Below, in pieces: positions 45,022-58,100 of a stretch of 64,000 nucleotides of DNA (position 1 is the first letter of the stretch; every line of letters starts with the position of its first letter). The notes beneath the pieces were generated by a model. It was not told the origin of the DNA and made no database searches. It saw only the letters and a list, made by a program, of their open reading frames with translations. A program made the position numbers and the translations under genes. The stretch comes from Augochlora pura (lineage: Eukaryota; Arthropoda; Insecta; Hymenoptera; Halictidae). The stretch is taken from NCBI RefSeq assembly GCF_028453695.1, contig NC_135781.1:10167640-10231639 (forward strand), given 5' to 3'.

Positions 45022-45440
45022 TATATTATTCGTTCAGGCACGGAACGCTTCTAGAACAGTTCGATTCAGATAAATGCATCCAGTACTCGTGCCATAAGCC
45101 CTCGACAGGCAACAACAGTCAGAAGAATTCATTCGCTTAGCGTTCAATTATCGGTTAAAGATGTTCGCACATTTTTTTGTAACAGATCTGTGCTGCATAG
45201 CAGTATTATTATATGAAGAAGAGGAAAATGTAAAAAAGAAAATTTTATGGAAAATATTGGACAATATGATTATTATCTTCTTGATTCTATAAAATACTAT
45301 AATTTCTTAATGACTCTATTAACTTTTCGTTACGCTTTTGGAATTACATTGCGTCGCACGTTCGCGTTTAATGAGATTTTTTTTCTGAACTGAATGCACA
45401 TTATACATCAAAGCATGTCGGCAAATGTCAGAAACGTTAC

Positions 45441-45560
45441 GCGCCGGAACGATTCGCGACGATCCATATAAACGGTCGAATCTTTTTGCCCTGAATAATG
45501 CGTGTCTGGAACGAATCGTTCCGCAAAAGTTCGCGCCGGAACGGATAATATAAATCGGTC
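45441..45560 (+). repeat. Short direct repeats around a perfect palindrome
   Basis: GCGCCGGAACG followed by an AT-rich ATATAAAC/ATATAAAT and CGGTC occurs twice (45441-45477 and 45533-45560). Between them lies the perfect palindrome GGAACGAATCGTTCC (45508-45522). It may be a decayed repeat or a binding-site cluster; the function is unknown. Confidence 0.45.
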
Positions 45561-47942
45561 TTTACGCTAAATTAAACGTCCTATAGAAACACAGCTTGAA
45601 CTGTTTGTAGAGAAAATGGATACCTCCTGCGCAAATGTTGATTATTATGTGTTATACGAAAAATGTGTAGTCTATTGTGGAAAAGTTAACGAAAACTCAA
45701 CGACGTGCATAATTACATATATCGTCGGTCCGTTGTTTCGTTCGATTCTATCGATCGCTCTGTTTATTTTCTGGCAACCGGTTCGTTTCAATCGAAACTA
45801 CGGGAGCTCTAACTCCACCGAATATCGTTTCCGTTGTCGTTGCGATAGTTTTCGTTGTTCCGAGCGCAGAAAAACGATCACGGGATCCTTCACGAGAACA
45901 TCATTCTTATAGCCAGAGCAACTGAATTGCATCAAATTCTTAAGGAATCGCTTCGAGAGACGAAGAACGAACTGTCGGTTTTAATGAAATTGCTTTAATA
46001 TCGCGGAGAAAGGGTTCCTTTTATTTTCATATTATTCTTTCGCAATATTTTAGTCTCCTTCAGACCTCGATGACTGAAGTCTATCATTTCTGGTAATTGT
46101 TTTGAAATTCATTAATGTTCCAGCATTCCATGCTTGCCTTTAGTCAATATTTCTGTTTGATCCGCGAAATAGTTCTTTCTTCATAAATCTGCACAGATTT
46201 ACATGCAATCGAAATAAACGATGGACCAGAATGAGCAACTCATTACTACAACCTATTTAAACAAGCTGCTTCTGTTTCATTTTAGTCCTCATCATTCTTC
46301 TTTTAACGAAATCATAAATTAAAACACACTCTATAACGATGGAAAAATAGCAATTACTCTCATTACATCATAATATAAAGTGCAACAGTTATTTAATCCT
46401 TAACTACCACACCTATTAAAATTTACGTAACCACTGTTGGCGGTCATAATTCATTATTGACGTAAAAGTGATAAATGAAAAATCAAAATCAGTTCTTTGC
46501 GTATGAATAACGACGAGGTTTAAGCTCGATCGAGCAGAAAAAACAAATGTATTAAAAACGTTCCTTCTTTTGATAAATTTTGTTGCATTTATAAAGAAAA
46601 TTATACACGAAAGTGACCGTCTAATTGAATATCAAACCAACAACATGTTCGAGTATTCGGTTTCGAAAAATCCTGCTATGCCAGCGAGACAACGAACGAA
46701 TAATTCCAGCCGTGGGCGTATTAAAATGAAACGGCGCAGCGGTTAAATACAAAATGGTACGACCGGGGACGTTCCGTTTGTTGACAGTGCCGCAGTGAAA
46801 ACACAATGGCGCTAGACGAGAACAGAAATTGCATTAGATAGGAGCGCAGTGTCGGATCCATGGAAACGCGTAAGGAATATTCTAACGGCGCCGCATCGGC
46901 GTGACGCGCTGGCCCGGACAAAAAAAAAACTGTAGACGCATCGGTCCACAATTAAATCATGGGAACACGCGCGACGTGAACAGCGACGGAAACACATTTT
47001 TCGCGGAAAATCCGCGACACGATTCTGCCGACACGGCGGCCGCTTGAAATTGAAGCGATTCAGATATTTCAGCTTGTGTTTGTTGCCGGCGACCAGCGAG
47101 AAAAGAGAAACAAGGAACTCGGCCGGTGCCATTTCGACGGTGTCCCTACCCTTCGAACGTTTTGGACGGTTGCCTGACATCCGGTCGCTTTTTAAACGAT
47201 ATCAAACTAAAAATACGAGTCCTCGGTTCGTTCGTTGCTCCTTCCGCTGTCGCGAATGAAAATATTATCGAAGTTTCTGTAATCGATGCAAGCGATCCGC
47301 GGTTTTAGAAAGAATCTATTTCGGAGACTTTGCGATCTTACCAAATATTGATACTTCAATCGCCGGGTGGGTGTTTGTTTTCGTAGTTCTGCTTTGCGGA
47401 CAAAAGACGAGTCTTAAGTAAAATCATAATTTAAGGGTAGTTAATACGGCTCGATTATTATTCATTGGTGATTATTAATCGTTAAATTCTAACAATCCGA
47501 CCAATCCGTTAGTTACCATTTCTTCACGAAAGAAATGAACAACTTCCGTCTTTTCGTTGATTAAACGTAAACGGTATGCATTGCTCAATGAAATTGAATA
47601 AAAGTTAAATATTCATTATATTTCCATTCGTATAACTGTATCGATTCTGCGACGGTATAACGGTGTAGCTAGAGAATGATTCGTACAATCAGATGATTCG
47701 AAGAACACCGTCGTTTTAAATCTTTCCGTTTTATTAAATAAACCCTTGGCTGGACATTAAAATATCGAAATGTACAAATTGCACGCTTAAATTGCTAGAG
47801 AGTTTCCATTTGGTAATATGAAAGATTCATTTCGTTAAAAGCAAACGCAGCAGAATTCCCGATATTTCTTTCGCTTCTAATTAATTATCCTCGTCCGTAT
47901 ACTTTTCTCCGACGTTTCCCCGGCGCCTGTTCATTTATTTCT
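45561..47942. other. Non-coding stretch
   Basis: No supported gene. A moderately CpG-rich patch (46690-47330) has frames up to 122 residues without recognisable motifs. The remainder is AT-rich. Confidence 0.45.
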
Positions 47943-50497
47943 TTCTCGGAAAGTTTGGCTCAATCCCGAGGTCTGAAAGGTGACATCTTAGAAGAGGATT
48001 GGATGATAACAGCGAAAAGTTCATCGACACCGACCACCCCCTCGCGACCAAAACGAGCGATAATTCAATGGCAAGCAATAGCACGCGTTACAACTTTAAC
48101 GCAACAGATCGCTGGATCGAAATCGTTATACTAAAGTCACCGATCGATCGCGTTTATTTCAATCGATCGTATTCGCCGGCGAATTGTAAATACGTCGATT
48201 ACAACCACCGTTTAAAAATTCGACATTACAAACACAGAAATCGACAGAGCTATCTCTTGAAACAGGAACTATCTCTAAACACCGCCATTTCACTGAAACT
48301 TGCACTTTCACAGTTTGGCTCGCCGAAATAAATAAACCAATTAATTACTTTTTTATTACATGTCAAGAGAGCAACAGTACAAATCGTGTAGAATTAAATC
48401 TCAGTGGAAAACAGGCACTCTTCACATGTCCATCAATTTTGTCCTTCTTTGTTCTATTAGTAATTTAGATAGTTTAATCTAACTCATTCAATAATCTATT
48501 ATTGTTAAATCATTAACTTCTTATTGGTTGGAATTATATAGAAACTCGATGATATTCAGTAATATTCAACAAAGAATATAATAATGTAACGAATTTCGCA
48601 GCAAGTTTTTTATAACAATTATCATATTTTCCTATTTCCTTTCTCTAATTATTTACCGTATCGCATATTTCACACAATTTATTTCAATGTGCTTTTCTGT
48701 AGAGTTATAAAATTGTGACGTGGGCCCGTTTTCTGCAATGCGCCCGAGTTTGTGGATTCTTTTAATCCGTAAAAAAACCAACAACAAGTGTCTCCGGATT
48801 AGCTCAACGTTAACGACAGAACCGTTGAAACTTAGTTGCATGAGGGAACTTCTCTTACGGAACAATCGTATTTTTCGCTGAGCATGTAAATATTAATCCC
48901 AAATTAGTTACCACGACTGTTAGGAACGGCACTTTGCGCGCAAAGTAAAACTGCAAGTTGATCCCTCGAAGTTCTTGTAATTAGCTATAGCTTCAACGGG
49001 ATCACATTTTTCAGAGTAACAATGATGTGCGTTACTTGCACATATATATTTCGATGATGCTAAAAGGCTTAGGGGTTGCAGACAAAAATGATCGATTCTT
49101 ATAGTTCTCGTTAGCCAGTGAAGCTTCCTGAATCATTATTTAATCGTTTCTTGACAATTGGACACACGAGAAGAGTCTTCGATCTCCATTTTGTATTTGA
49201 CTGTGTGCGTCACTAGACTGATTTGACCGCGTCAGTTCATAGTGTACACAAAAAACTCGTATTTATTAAAAAGTATAATTTTCTGGTTATTTTAACCGGT
49301 GTTGCATTTAGTATCTCCTAATTGAGGTAGCAACTGATTTCCACTATAAGATTCTCGTTCTATTCCTCCCGCGACAAATTAGATCAACGTTGAAACAACA
49401 AATGAATACTTAATCTAGAAATAAATGTACAGTCACATGACTTTGAGGTCACACGGCTATACATGTGTACTACTAATCACCGCATAAGTAGACATCGCTC
49501 GACGGCATTGCATCGGTACTTTATACTTGAATGTACATCTGATTCGAATCATAGCAGCTTTCCCTAGTTTGACGAGTCGCAATAATTTTCTTCGTGCATT
49601 TCCTTAAAGTTGCGTATCTTAACTTTTTCTTAACAATTGTACCAAGAATTGTGCTAGAATACTTATATGCGTTACATAATTTGTAATCGGTGGATTGAGT
49701 TTTATTTAGAGCATCATATTTTAGCAAAACATTTTGAAAAGGCGAAAATAATAATTAACAAGTATACAATGTTTCAAATCGTAGTATTCGATTTATTTGT
49801 ACAGATAAACTGAAAATAATAAACTGTCCAAATGGACTAACAATCGTCAAACTGGTGCGAACATAATGCTATGAATTAGTACCATGATTACATGAAAGTA
49901 TTTAGTAAGTATCAAGATACACCACGATTAACGAGAGCGATTATTAGAATGTAGAATTGGAGAATAGAATATAAGGCGATCGGTCGATTTAGATGACGCA
50001 GTTTATGCTACTGAACCTATGTAAACAAGTTACCAGTGGATGTTTTATTTTATAATAATCGTGTGTGTCTGTAAGTCGACTAACTAGCGGTATGAGTTCA
50101 TTTTGACAACAATTCGTTACGGTGCAGTATTCCGCGGTCACGTCGGCCTTATATGGAAACTTGCAAAATTTACGATGCAGTTGCAGGGTATTTATTTCAA
50201 CAGGCGTACATGATATGTACAGCCGCGTACGAATTCGTATTAGTAATATTAAGCTATTACTATATAATATTGATGATATTAAGCTATTATTATATAATAT
50301 CGATAATATTAATCTACTACTAGGTATTACTGATAATATTAATCTATTATTATATAATACGGATAATATTATTACACTATAAGTAATATCGTGAATTATG
50401 AATCCCAGTAATGGCCATAAAGGAGAATAGTAGACTATACGATCCGCTACACAACGTGGATACGTGCATAGCATTCTAGCAATCATTTCCGCGAAGT
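47943..50497 (+). repeat. Tandem 2.3-2.6 kb unit, copy A
   Basis: First of three head-to-tail copies. The unit starts around TTCTCGGAAAGTTTG, continues with GATGACATC-type sequence and a block containing ACGAGCGATAATTC, and ends with a 30-bp sub-repeat array and GACTATACGATCCGCTAC. It is about 2555 bp. Copy A keeps an open frame of 110 codons (47999-48331) that is broken in the other copies. No known gene or transposon is recognised. Confidence 0.8.
50245..50390 (+). repeat. 30-bp sub-repeat array in unit A
   Basis: Nearly five 30-bp units with core AATATTAATCTATTATTATA are in exact register at 50245, 50275, 50305 and 50335, plus a partial last unit. Because 30 is divisible by three, they form an open minus-strand frame with a repeated ten-residue motif (LYNN.LI.S-like) that is probably accidental. 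Confidence 0.8.
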
Positions 50498-52763
50498 TCT
50501 CGTAAATGTTTATTTTCAATCCTGAGGTTGAAAGATGACATCCTCGAAGGAGACTGGACGTTAACAGTGAAAAGTTTAGCAACACTGAGCTGCCCCTCGC
50601 GACCGTAACGAGCGATAATTCAATGGCAGAAAATAGCTCACATTACATCGTTAACGCGACAGATCGCTGGATCGAGATCGTTATAAATCACGGATCCATT
50701 TCGTTTGCTCCAATCGAAAATAGTTAATTCGGCGATTAAAACTACCGTTTAAAAATATGGTGTGACAGACATTGAAATAGGCAGAATTATCTCCTAAATA
50801 TCGAAGTTTTCTCCAAATAACATCCTTTCATGAGAAGTCGTATTTTACACCGAAGCAAATAAATCAATTAATTTCTTCCTCGTTATATGGCAAGAGAGCA
50901 TCCGTCACATGTGTATCAATTTTGTTCTTCTTTTTAGTTCATTAGTTTTTTTTTAGATAGTTTTATATAATTCGTTCTATAACTTATTACTTTCGAATCA
51001 TTGACTTGTCGTTGGATGGTATTATATACAAACATTTAGCAACGTTTAACGAAAATTTAATAAGCTGTCATTTGCTTTCTATTTTACATAATATTTAATG
51101 CAAATAACGTTTCATACTGCATTTTGTAGTAAAAATCACAATATATTTCAATGTGCTCTTCTGTATAGTTATAAAATTGTGACATGTGCTTGTTTTATGC
51201 AGTGCACCTGAGTTTTCGGAATCTTCCGATCCCCATAAAAACCAACGACAAATGTTTCCGACAAAAATCTCTTAACGTTATCGATTGAACCGTCGAAATT
51301 TTCTAGCGTTGAGAACTTTTCATACTGAACAATCGCATTTTCCATTCACCAGTTTTATGTCCTAAAATAGTTGCCGCAACTGTTAGGAGCGAAACTTTGT
51401 GCGCAAAGTAAAGGTGTAAATTGATCTATCGAGTTTCGTCCGTCTCGAGAAATGTATTATACGATCGGGCTTCGAAGTTCTCGTAATTAGTTGCCCGTTC
51501 TACTGGATTGCATCTTTCATACTGGAAAATATCGGGATAGCTGAAAAAAATTGTAGAATCGATTTTTATTGTTCTCGTTAGCCAATGAAGCTTTTTGCGT
51601 TTAATTTTATTCGCCATTCGAATGGTTAGACCGTCTTTGTTCTCGGTAAAGAGGTAAAATTCATAGTCATTGAAGAGTATAATTTATGATCTCGCGGTAA
51701 ATAATTAAGCTAGTATAAACGTATGGACACGTGATTGCAACGTCAAACGGCTATACGTATATTCGGCACATGGTAACCTAAGTAGATATCGCCCGTCGGC
51801 ATTGCATCTGTACTTTGTACTCGAAGGAGAATGTGATCCGAATCGCATGAGTTTTCCCTAGTCTGACGAATCACAAAAATGATCTTCTTGCACTTCGTTA
51901 TAATTGTAGGTCTTAATCTTTCCTTAACAGTTTTAGCAGAAATTATAGTATAACATTTGGATATGCTATATAATCCACATTCATTTATGGCATCATATTT
52001 TGCTACTTAAAACAGTGTGAAAACAGAGAATTATTATCATTGCTTGCAATAATCTGTTCGCTGAATGTTAGTTTGCAAGCACGCAATGTATTCAAATTAT
52101 AGCCTTCGATTACTTTCTACGAATAAATTAAGAAATACTGTCTAACGATCGTCAAACTAGTGCGAACAAAATGCAATGTATAAGGACCATGTTTATGAGA
52201 AAGTATCTAGTATCAAGATGCACCGACATTAACGAGAGCGATCATTAAAGTGTAGAGTTAGAGAATAACGTATAAGGCGATCAATCGATTCAAATTAAAC
52301 TCTTTATGCTACTGATCCTATGTATACATCTATACAAGTTACCAATGGATGCTTTTTATTATAGTAATCGTGTGTGTCTATAAATAGTCTAATTAACGTT
52401 ATTATTTGATTTTTATAACAATGCGTTACAGTGCAGTATTCCGCGGCCACGTTAGCATTTTACGGGAAATTGCGAAATTTACGAGTGACAGGGTTTTATT
52501 TAAGCAAGTGTACATGGTGTTTACATCCGCGTGCAGATTAATATTGGTAATAAGCTATTATTACATAATACTGATAATATTAATCTACTACTAAGTATTA
52601 TTAGTAATATTAATCTGTTATTATATAACACTGATAACATAATCACACGATAAGTAATATCGTTAATTGTAGATCTTGCTAACAGCCATGTGGTATAGTA
52701 GTAGACCATTCGATTCGCTACACACCACGAACGCGTAACATAGCAACAATCATTTCCTTCACA
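50498..52763 (+). repeat. Tandem 2.3-2.6 kb unit, copy B
   Basis: Middle copy, about 2266 bp and the most diverged through the first kilobase. It lacks about 45 bases present in A and C near 50900. The opening block (ACGAGCGATAATTCAATGGCA and ACAGATCGCTGGATCGA) and the end region align well with copy A. Confidence 0.8.
52536..52662 (+). repeat. 30-bp sub-repeat array in unit B
   Basis: About four units of the same AATATTAATCTACTACTA-type 30-bp repeat as in unit A. Its first unit carries a small insertion. The array sits at the equivalent position of unit B. Confidence 0.7.
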
Positions 52764-55118
52764 TTCTCGGAAAGTTTGTATTCAATCCTGAGATTGAAAG
52801 ATGACATCCTTGAGGGGGACTGGACGATAACAGCGACAAGTTCAGCGATATCGTGCTGCCCCTCGCGACCATAACGAGCGATAATTCTATGACAGGAAAT
52901 AACTCCCATTTACATCTTTAACACAACGGATCGCTAGATCGAAATCATTATACGTCACCGATCGATCGCGTTTGTTTCGATTAATCATACCCGTTGACAA
53001 ATACTAAATCTGTCGATTAAAACCACCGTCCACAAATTGGATGTGAGAAACACAGGAATAGACAGAACTACAATGTTTCCTAAATATCAAAACTTTCTCC
53101 AAACAGCAACATTTCGTGAAGGTTTGCACTCTCACAGTTTGGTTCACCGAAGTAAATAAACCAATTAATTACTTTTTCATTACATGTCAAGAGAGCAACA
53201 GTACAAATCGTGTAGAATTAAAGGCTCACTGGAAAACAGGCACTCTTCACACGTGCATCAATTCTGTTCTTATTTGTTCTATTAGTTTTTTAGATAGTTT
53301 AATCTAACTCATTCAATAATTTATTAATGTTGAATCATTAACTTCTTATTGGTTGGAATTCTATAGAAACTCGATGACATTCAGTAATATTCAACAAAGA
53401 ATATAATTCTGAAACGAATTTCGCAGCAAGTTTTTTATAACAATTATCATATTTTCCTATTTCCTTTCCCTAATTATTTACCGTATCACATATTTCACAC
53501 AATTTATTTCAATTTGCTTTTCTGTAAAGTTATAAAATTGTGACGTGTGCCCGTTTTCTGCGATGCGCCCGAGTTTGTGGATTCTTTTAATCCGTAAAAA
53601 AACCAACAACAAGTGTCTCCGGATTAGTTCAACGTTAACAATTGAACCGTTGAAACTTAGTTGCACGAGGGATCTTCTCATACAGAACAATCGTATTTTC
53701 CACTGAGCATGTAAATGTAAATCCCAAATTAGCGACCACGGCTGTTAGATACGACACTTTGCGCTCAAAGTAACACTGTAAGTTAATCCCTCGAAGCTCT
53801 CGCAATCAGCTGTATCTTCAACGGGATCACATTTTTCAGAGTAACACTGATGTGCGTTGCTTGCACATGTATGTTGTTAATGCTTGAGGACTTAGGCGAA
53901 CTCTCGGTAGCCAGTGAAGCTTTCAGAATCGAGGAGCGTCTTTGATCTCCGTTTTGCAGTTGATTTTTCCCGACTTTAGAGTGATTAGACCGCCTCTGTT
54001 TTTGCGAACAGAGAAAGCTTATATTTAGTGTAGGGTACCATTTTCTAACAAATCTAGCTGAAGTTACGGTTAGTATCTCTTAATTAAGGAAGCAACTGCT
54101 TTTCACTGTGAAGTACTACACTTTTAATTTCCCGTGCGTCATATCAGATTAATATCTAATCGACGTGTAAATAATTAATCTAGACCTAAATGTACAGTCA
54201 CGTGAATTCGAGGTCACACGGCAATACATATGTACTACTAATCATGGTATAAGTAGACATCGCTCGACGGCATTGTATCTGTACTTTATACTTGAAGGTG
54301 CATTTGATCCGAATCGTAGCAGCTTTCCCCAGTTTGACGTGTCACAAAAATTTGCTTTTTGCATTTCGTTAAAGTTATGTATCTTAACCTTTCCTTAACA
54401 ATTGTTTCAAAAATATAATATAATACTTATGGCAAAAATGTTAGTATAATATTTATGTGTGCTACATAATTTGTAATCGACAGATTGTGTTTCATTTATA
54501 GCATCATATTTTAGCAAAATCTTTTGGAAAGAGGAAGTTATTGTCATTGTACGGAATAATATGCGTTCGTTCGCCGAATGTTAATTAACAAGTATAAAAT
54601 GTTCCATACCATAGTGTTTGATCTATTTGTGCAAATAAATTAAGGATCATCGAACTGGTGCGAATAGAATGCAATGAGTGAGGACCATGGTTACATGAAA
54701 GCATTTAGTATCACGATACACCGTGATTAACGAGAGCGATCATTCGAGTTATAAAATAAAATCTAAGGCGATCAATCAATTAAAATGAAGCTATTTCCGC
54801 TACTGATCCCGTGTGTACATGTAAACATATTAGCAATCGGTGTTTACTATTCTAGTAATATCGTGTGTGTCTATAAATAGCCTAACCTGGGCAATTATTT
54901 CATTTTGAAAACAACTCGTTAAAATGCAGTATTCCCTGGCCACGTTAGTCTCATGCGGGAACTGTGAAATGTCCTCTAAAGAACACTCTACCTAATGTTA
55001 AACATTCGTATATATTGATAATATTAACCTATTATTATATAATAGTCATAATACACGTAAGTGATATCGTGAATTGTGGATCAGTCTAATGACTATGTAG
55101 CAGACTAGTAGACTATAC
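52764..55118 (+). repeat. Tandem 2.3-2.6 kb unit, copy C
   Basis: Last copy, about 2355 bp. Its 53150-53740 block is about 94% identical to 48330-48900 of copy A over the part aligned by eye. Its terminal sub-repeat array is reduced to roughly one and a half units (about 55003-55065). Similarity stops near GACTATAC at about 55118. Confidence 0.8.
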
Positions 55119-58100
55119 TGACGTTTGTGCGATTTGTTAGCAACGACCTTGTCGATGGAAGTCGAAGTGAGAACGGTCTCTTCTCTTCGCACAGGTTCCC
55201 ATAAGGATTCGTGAAATTCGTAGTTAACCGTTACGTATATTATAATATAATATCAATACGATAGTAATGTTAGAATCGTGTTTTAACGGTAGCAGTAAGA
55301 GGTTATTTAATCAGCTCATTTAATCGACTTAAGATAGAAAATGTTAGGCAGCCAGCGTGGAAACGGAGAAAACATAAACTGTAATCAAACACCAAATACG
55401 TTAATGCTACGACGTCTTGTTGACTGTCCCATGTAATAGCTTAAATATCCCCGTTCGACGTCCTCTTAATTACTCACCCGCGACCCTTCGATCACGGGAA
55501 CAGTCTCGTTTTGAACAAGTTAGCCGGTTGAGCCGATTCATAGACTTTAATGCGATTGTTTTCGAGAGTTTTCCTAACTCGTAAGGGTAGATTACCATCG
55601 CGATGTTGACGACCGCGCACTTCCCGCCTTTCCTTTCATTCGAGCTAATCGAATAGCGGTTTTCGTCGCGTCGCATCAGCGTCCGCAGAAATTAATCGAG
55701 CACAAATGCACGTTTGAAATACGCTCGTCGCACCGACGGTATCTCGGAATCGTTTATCGACGCCGTCCTGTTATCTCCATTTGTTTAAATAGAGAACAAC
55801 CGATATCGGCGTGGATAAAAACTTTCATGGAGATCATCGCGTACCGTATATCGATGCACGAAGCTGCACAAATGCACCTGCTCGAAGAGGTTCGTTTCGT
55901 GCTATGGTGGAACGGAATAACTTTTAGTAACGTTCGAGCGTGTTAATAATATTAATGAATGAATTTAAGGCGAGGAGAGAATCGTAAACCATTTGGCACA
56001 ACACGTAATAGGCGCGAGAAGTCGTTCGAATTAAAGCGAGCTTTATCCACCCATTATTACTTCTGGCACTAAGACAGATTAATTGAAATAGGAGTTAAAC
56101 TTGTTAAGCTTCGTGCACACCAATGAGAACCGCGTGGGCGCCTGCATAATCTAGCGAAATGCTTCCATGCTAAATCTTAAAAGAACCAACACGATTACAT
56201 GGAATCCCTGAGCCCTTTCATCGAATAATTTATCCAACATGCCAAGCGTTTATCTCAATCGCGCGCGGTTATAGTCTTTTCAAAGTTGCGGAAAAATAAT
56301 CAGTTTCTTCGCTTCGTATTTTGCGTGGAACGTGCAAATTTCTCTCCTGGAAGACCTCGTAGAAGAAAACGGGATCAAAAGAAATTTGTTCGACAGGTTT
56401 AATGACTTCGAAGAAATTGCAAGAAGCTGCCGCTTGCTTTGCAGATTTAATAGGAACAACGAGCTAATTAGTACCGGGACGAACCTCTGTCGACTATACC
56501 TATTACGCACTGCAGAGTTTTATAAGCGGGACGAGAATTGTAACTCATTATTAGGCACGTAAGGATTAATTGTTCGATTTCTTCTTGTCAGTAGATATTA
56601 GGCGTGCTCGTCCTTACGGCGATCACGATAACGTGTGTAGATTAGCAATAGTGACTCGGAGTGGCAGGAATGTTTTACTTGGGAAACCTCCTCGTCGAGT
56701 CTGAATAACATTTGAGTCGCAGTCATAAACGCTTCGCATCGGGAACCTAATCGCGGAACGAACGGGTTGAAGTATCGTAGTCGCTAGTGATATTGTCGTC
56801 GAGAAACGTCGATTTTAGCGAATGTTTTTGCACACCGTTTGCGTTCGTTGAACGTCGTCCGAAGTCGCGTTCCATCAGTGACAACTTGTTGCCAATTGCC
56901 AGCCTGAAAAATTATGATTTGACTCTCGGAAATATATTCCCTGAAAAAGGCTCACGATTATCTCCACAATCAATTGTTATTAAATTCATTGTCTATTGCC
57001 GCTACATTTTTCCAACGTACTACTAAATGATGGCGGTTCGTTTAAAATGAAAACTTTTTTTTTCACCGCACTACACACAAAAATATTGTAGTCGAATCAT
57101 TCGGTCCCGGTGTCCGGCTATGATTTCCCCTTGGCGCAATAAAATTTTTTTTCTCTGCCGGCCACCCCTTTCTGTTCGTGCCAGTGAATTTTACACGTCA
57201 TCGCGATCAAATGCAATTCAATACTGCGTCGAACCGGCTTCAAAAATATTAGAGCCCCTAGCTACTCCACAAATCATTCCCCGGGAGCCAGCGTGCAATT
57301 ACTTCTCCTGCGCGACTAGCGGTTTAACAATTTACAGTATCGCGTGTCGTTCTAATGCGGTGTCCACTTTTTCCTGCGCTCCGCCGAGCCTGGCGAAAAC
57401 GGTTCTGCCATTCGATACGCGGCGTGGGCTGTGCGGTTTCACCGTGGATGTTTGTTGAAATCTATGGGCCCAGAATAATTTGGAAATATCGCGTTCGGAC
57501 CGAGAAAAACACAAACACGATGTTACAGTGGACTGCAGGAAATAGTTGAAATATGGAAAACGAAAGATGCAAGGGAATTTAGACATCCAATCGAAATTTC
57601 TACGTTTCAGTCAGAATAAAATCGCAAAATTGAAAATGTCGATTAACCGCCCTTTGTATTTGAAAGAATAATCCAGTGTAAATTGTGTCTTTTTTTTGTT
57701 TAACATTCTTTGAGATTTTTTTAACGAAAAAACTGTAACATCTTTTACATTTACATTTATACGGTTTATTTACAATTGTTTCAATACATTAAAAATTGTT
57801 TAGTTAAGAAAGTTAAATTTGTTGGCATTGATTACTTTGAAAGGCAGTTGGAAGAAGATCTGAAAGTATAAAACATATAAGATACTTAATTAGAATGAAT
57901 TTAGTTATAACAATTGCCAGAACATAAAAGTCGATAATTAAAAAAACGGTGATATTTTGAAATGAATCTTTGCTTATTTATTGTATGAATATCATAACCA
58001 TTATAATTTTGTTAACTTGAAAAATTCAGAATTCAGTTCTGTAGGTGTAATTCAGAATCTCTATTTTTCAAGAAAATTTGAGGAAAAGGTTCACTCTATA

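Noticed and set aside
49989..50585. 198-residue minus-strand frame with a repeated ten-residue motif
   Set aside because: The periodicity comes from the 30-bp sub-repeat array. The matching frame in unit B is short and degenerate, so coding is unlikely.
48653..53690. 70-residue frames conserved between units A (48653-48865) and C (53478-53690)
   Set aside because: Most of the roughly 13 base differences change the residue, so there is no sign of purifying selection. The similarity reflects DNA-level identity of the tract.
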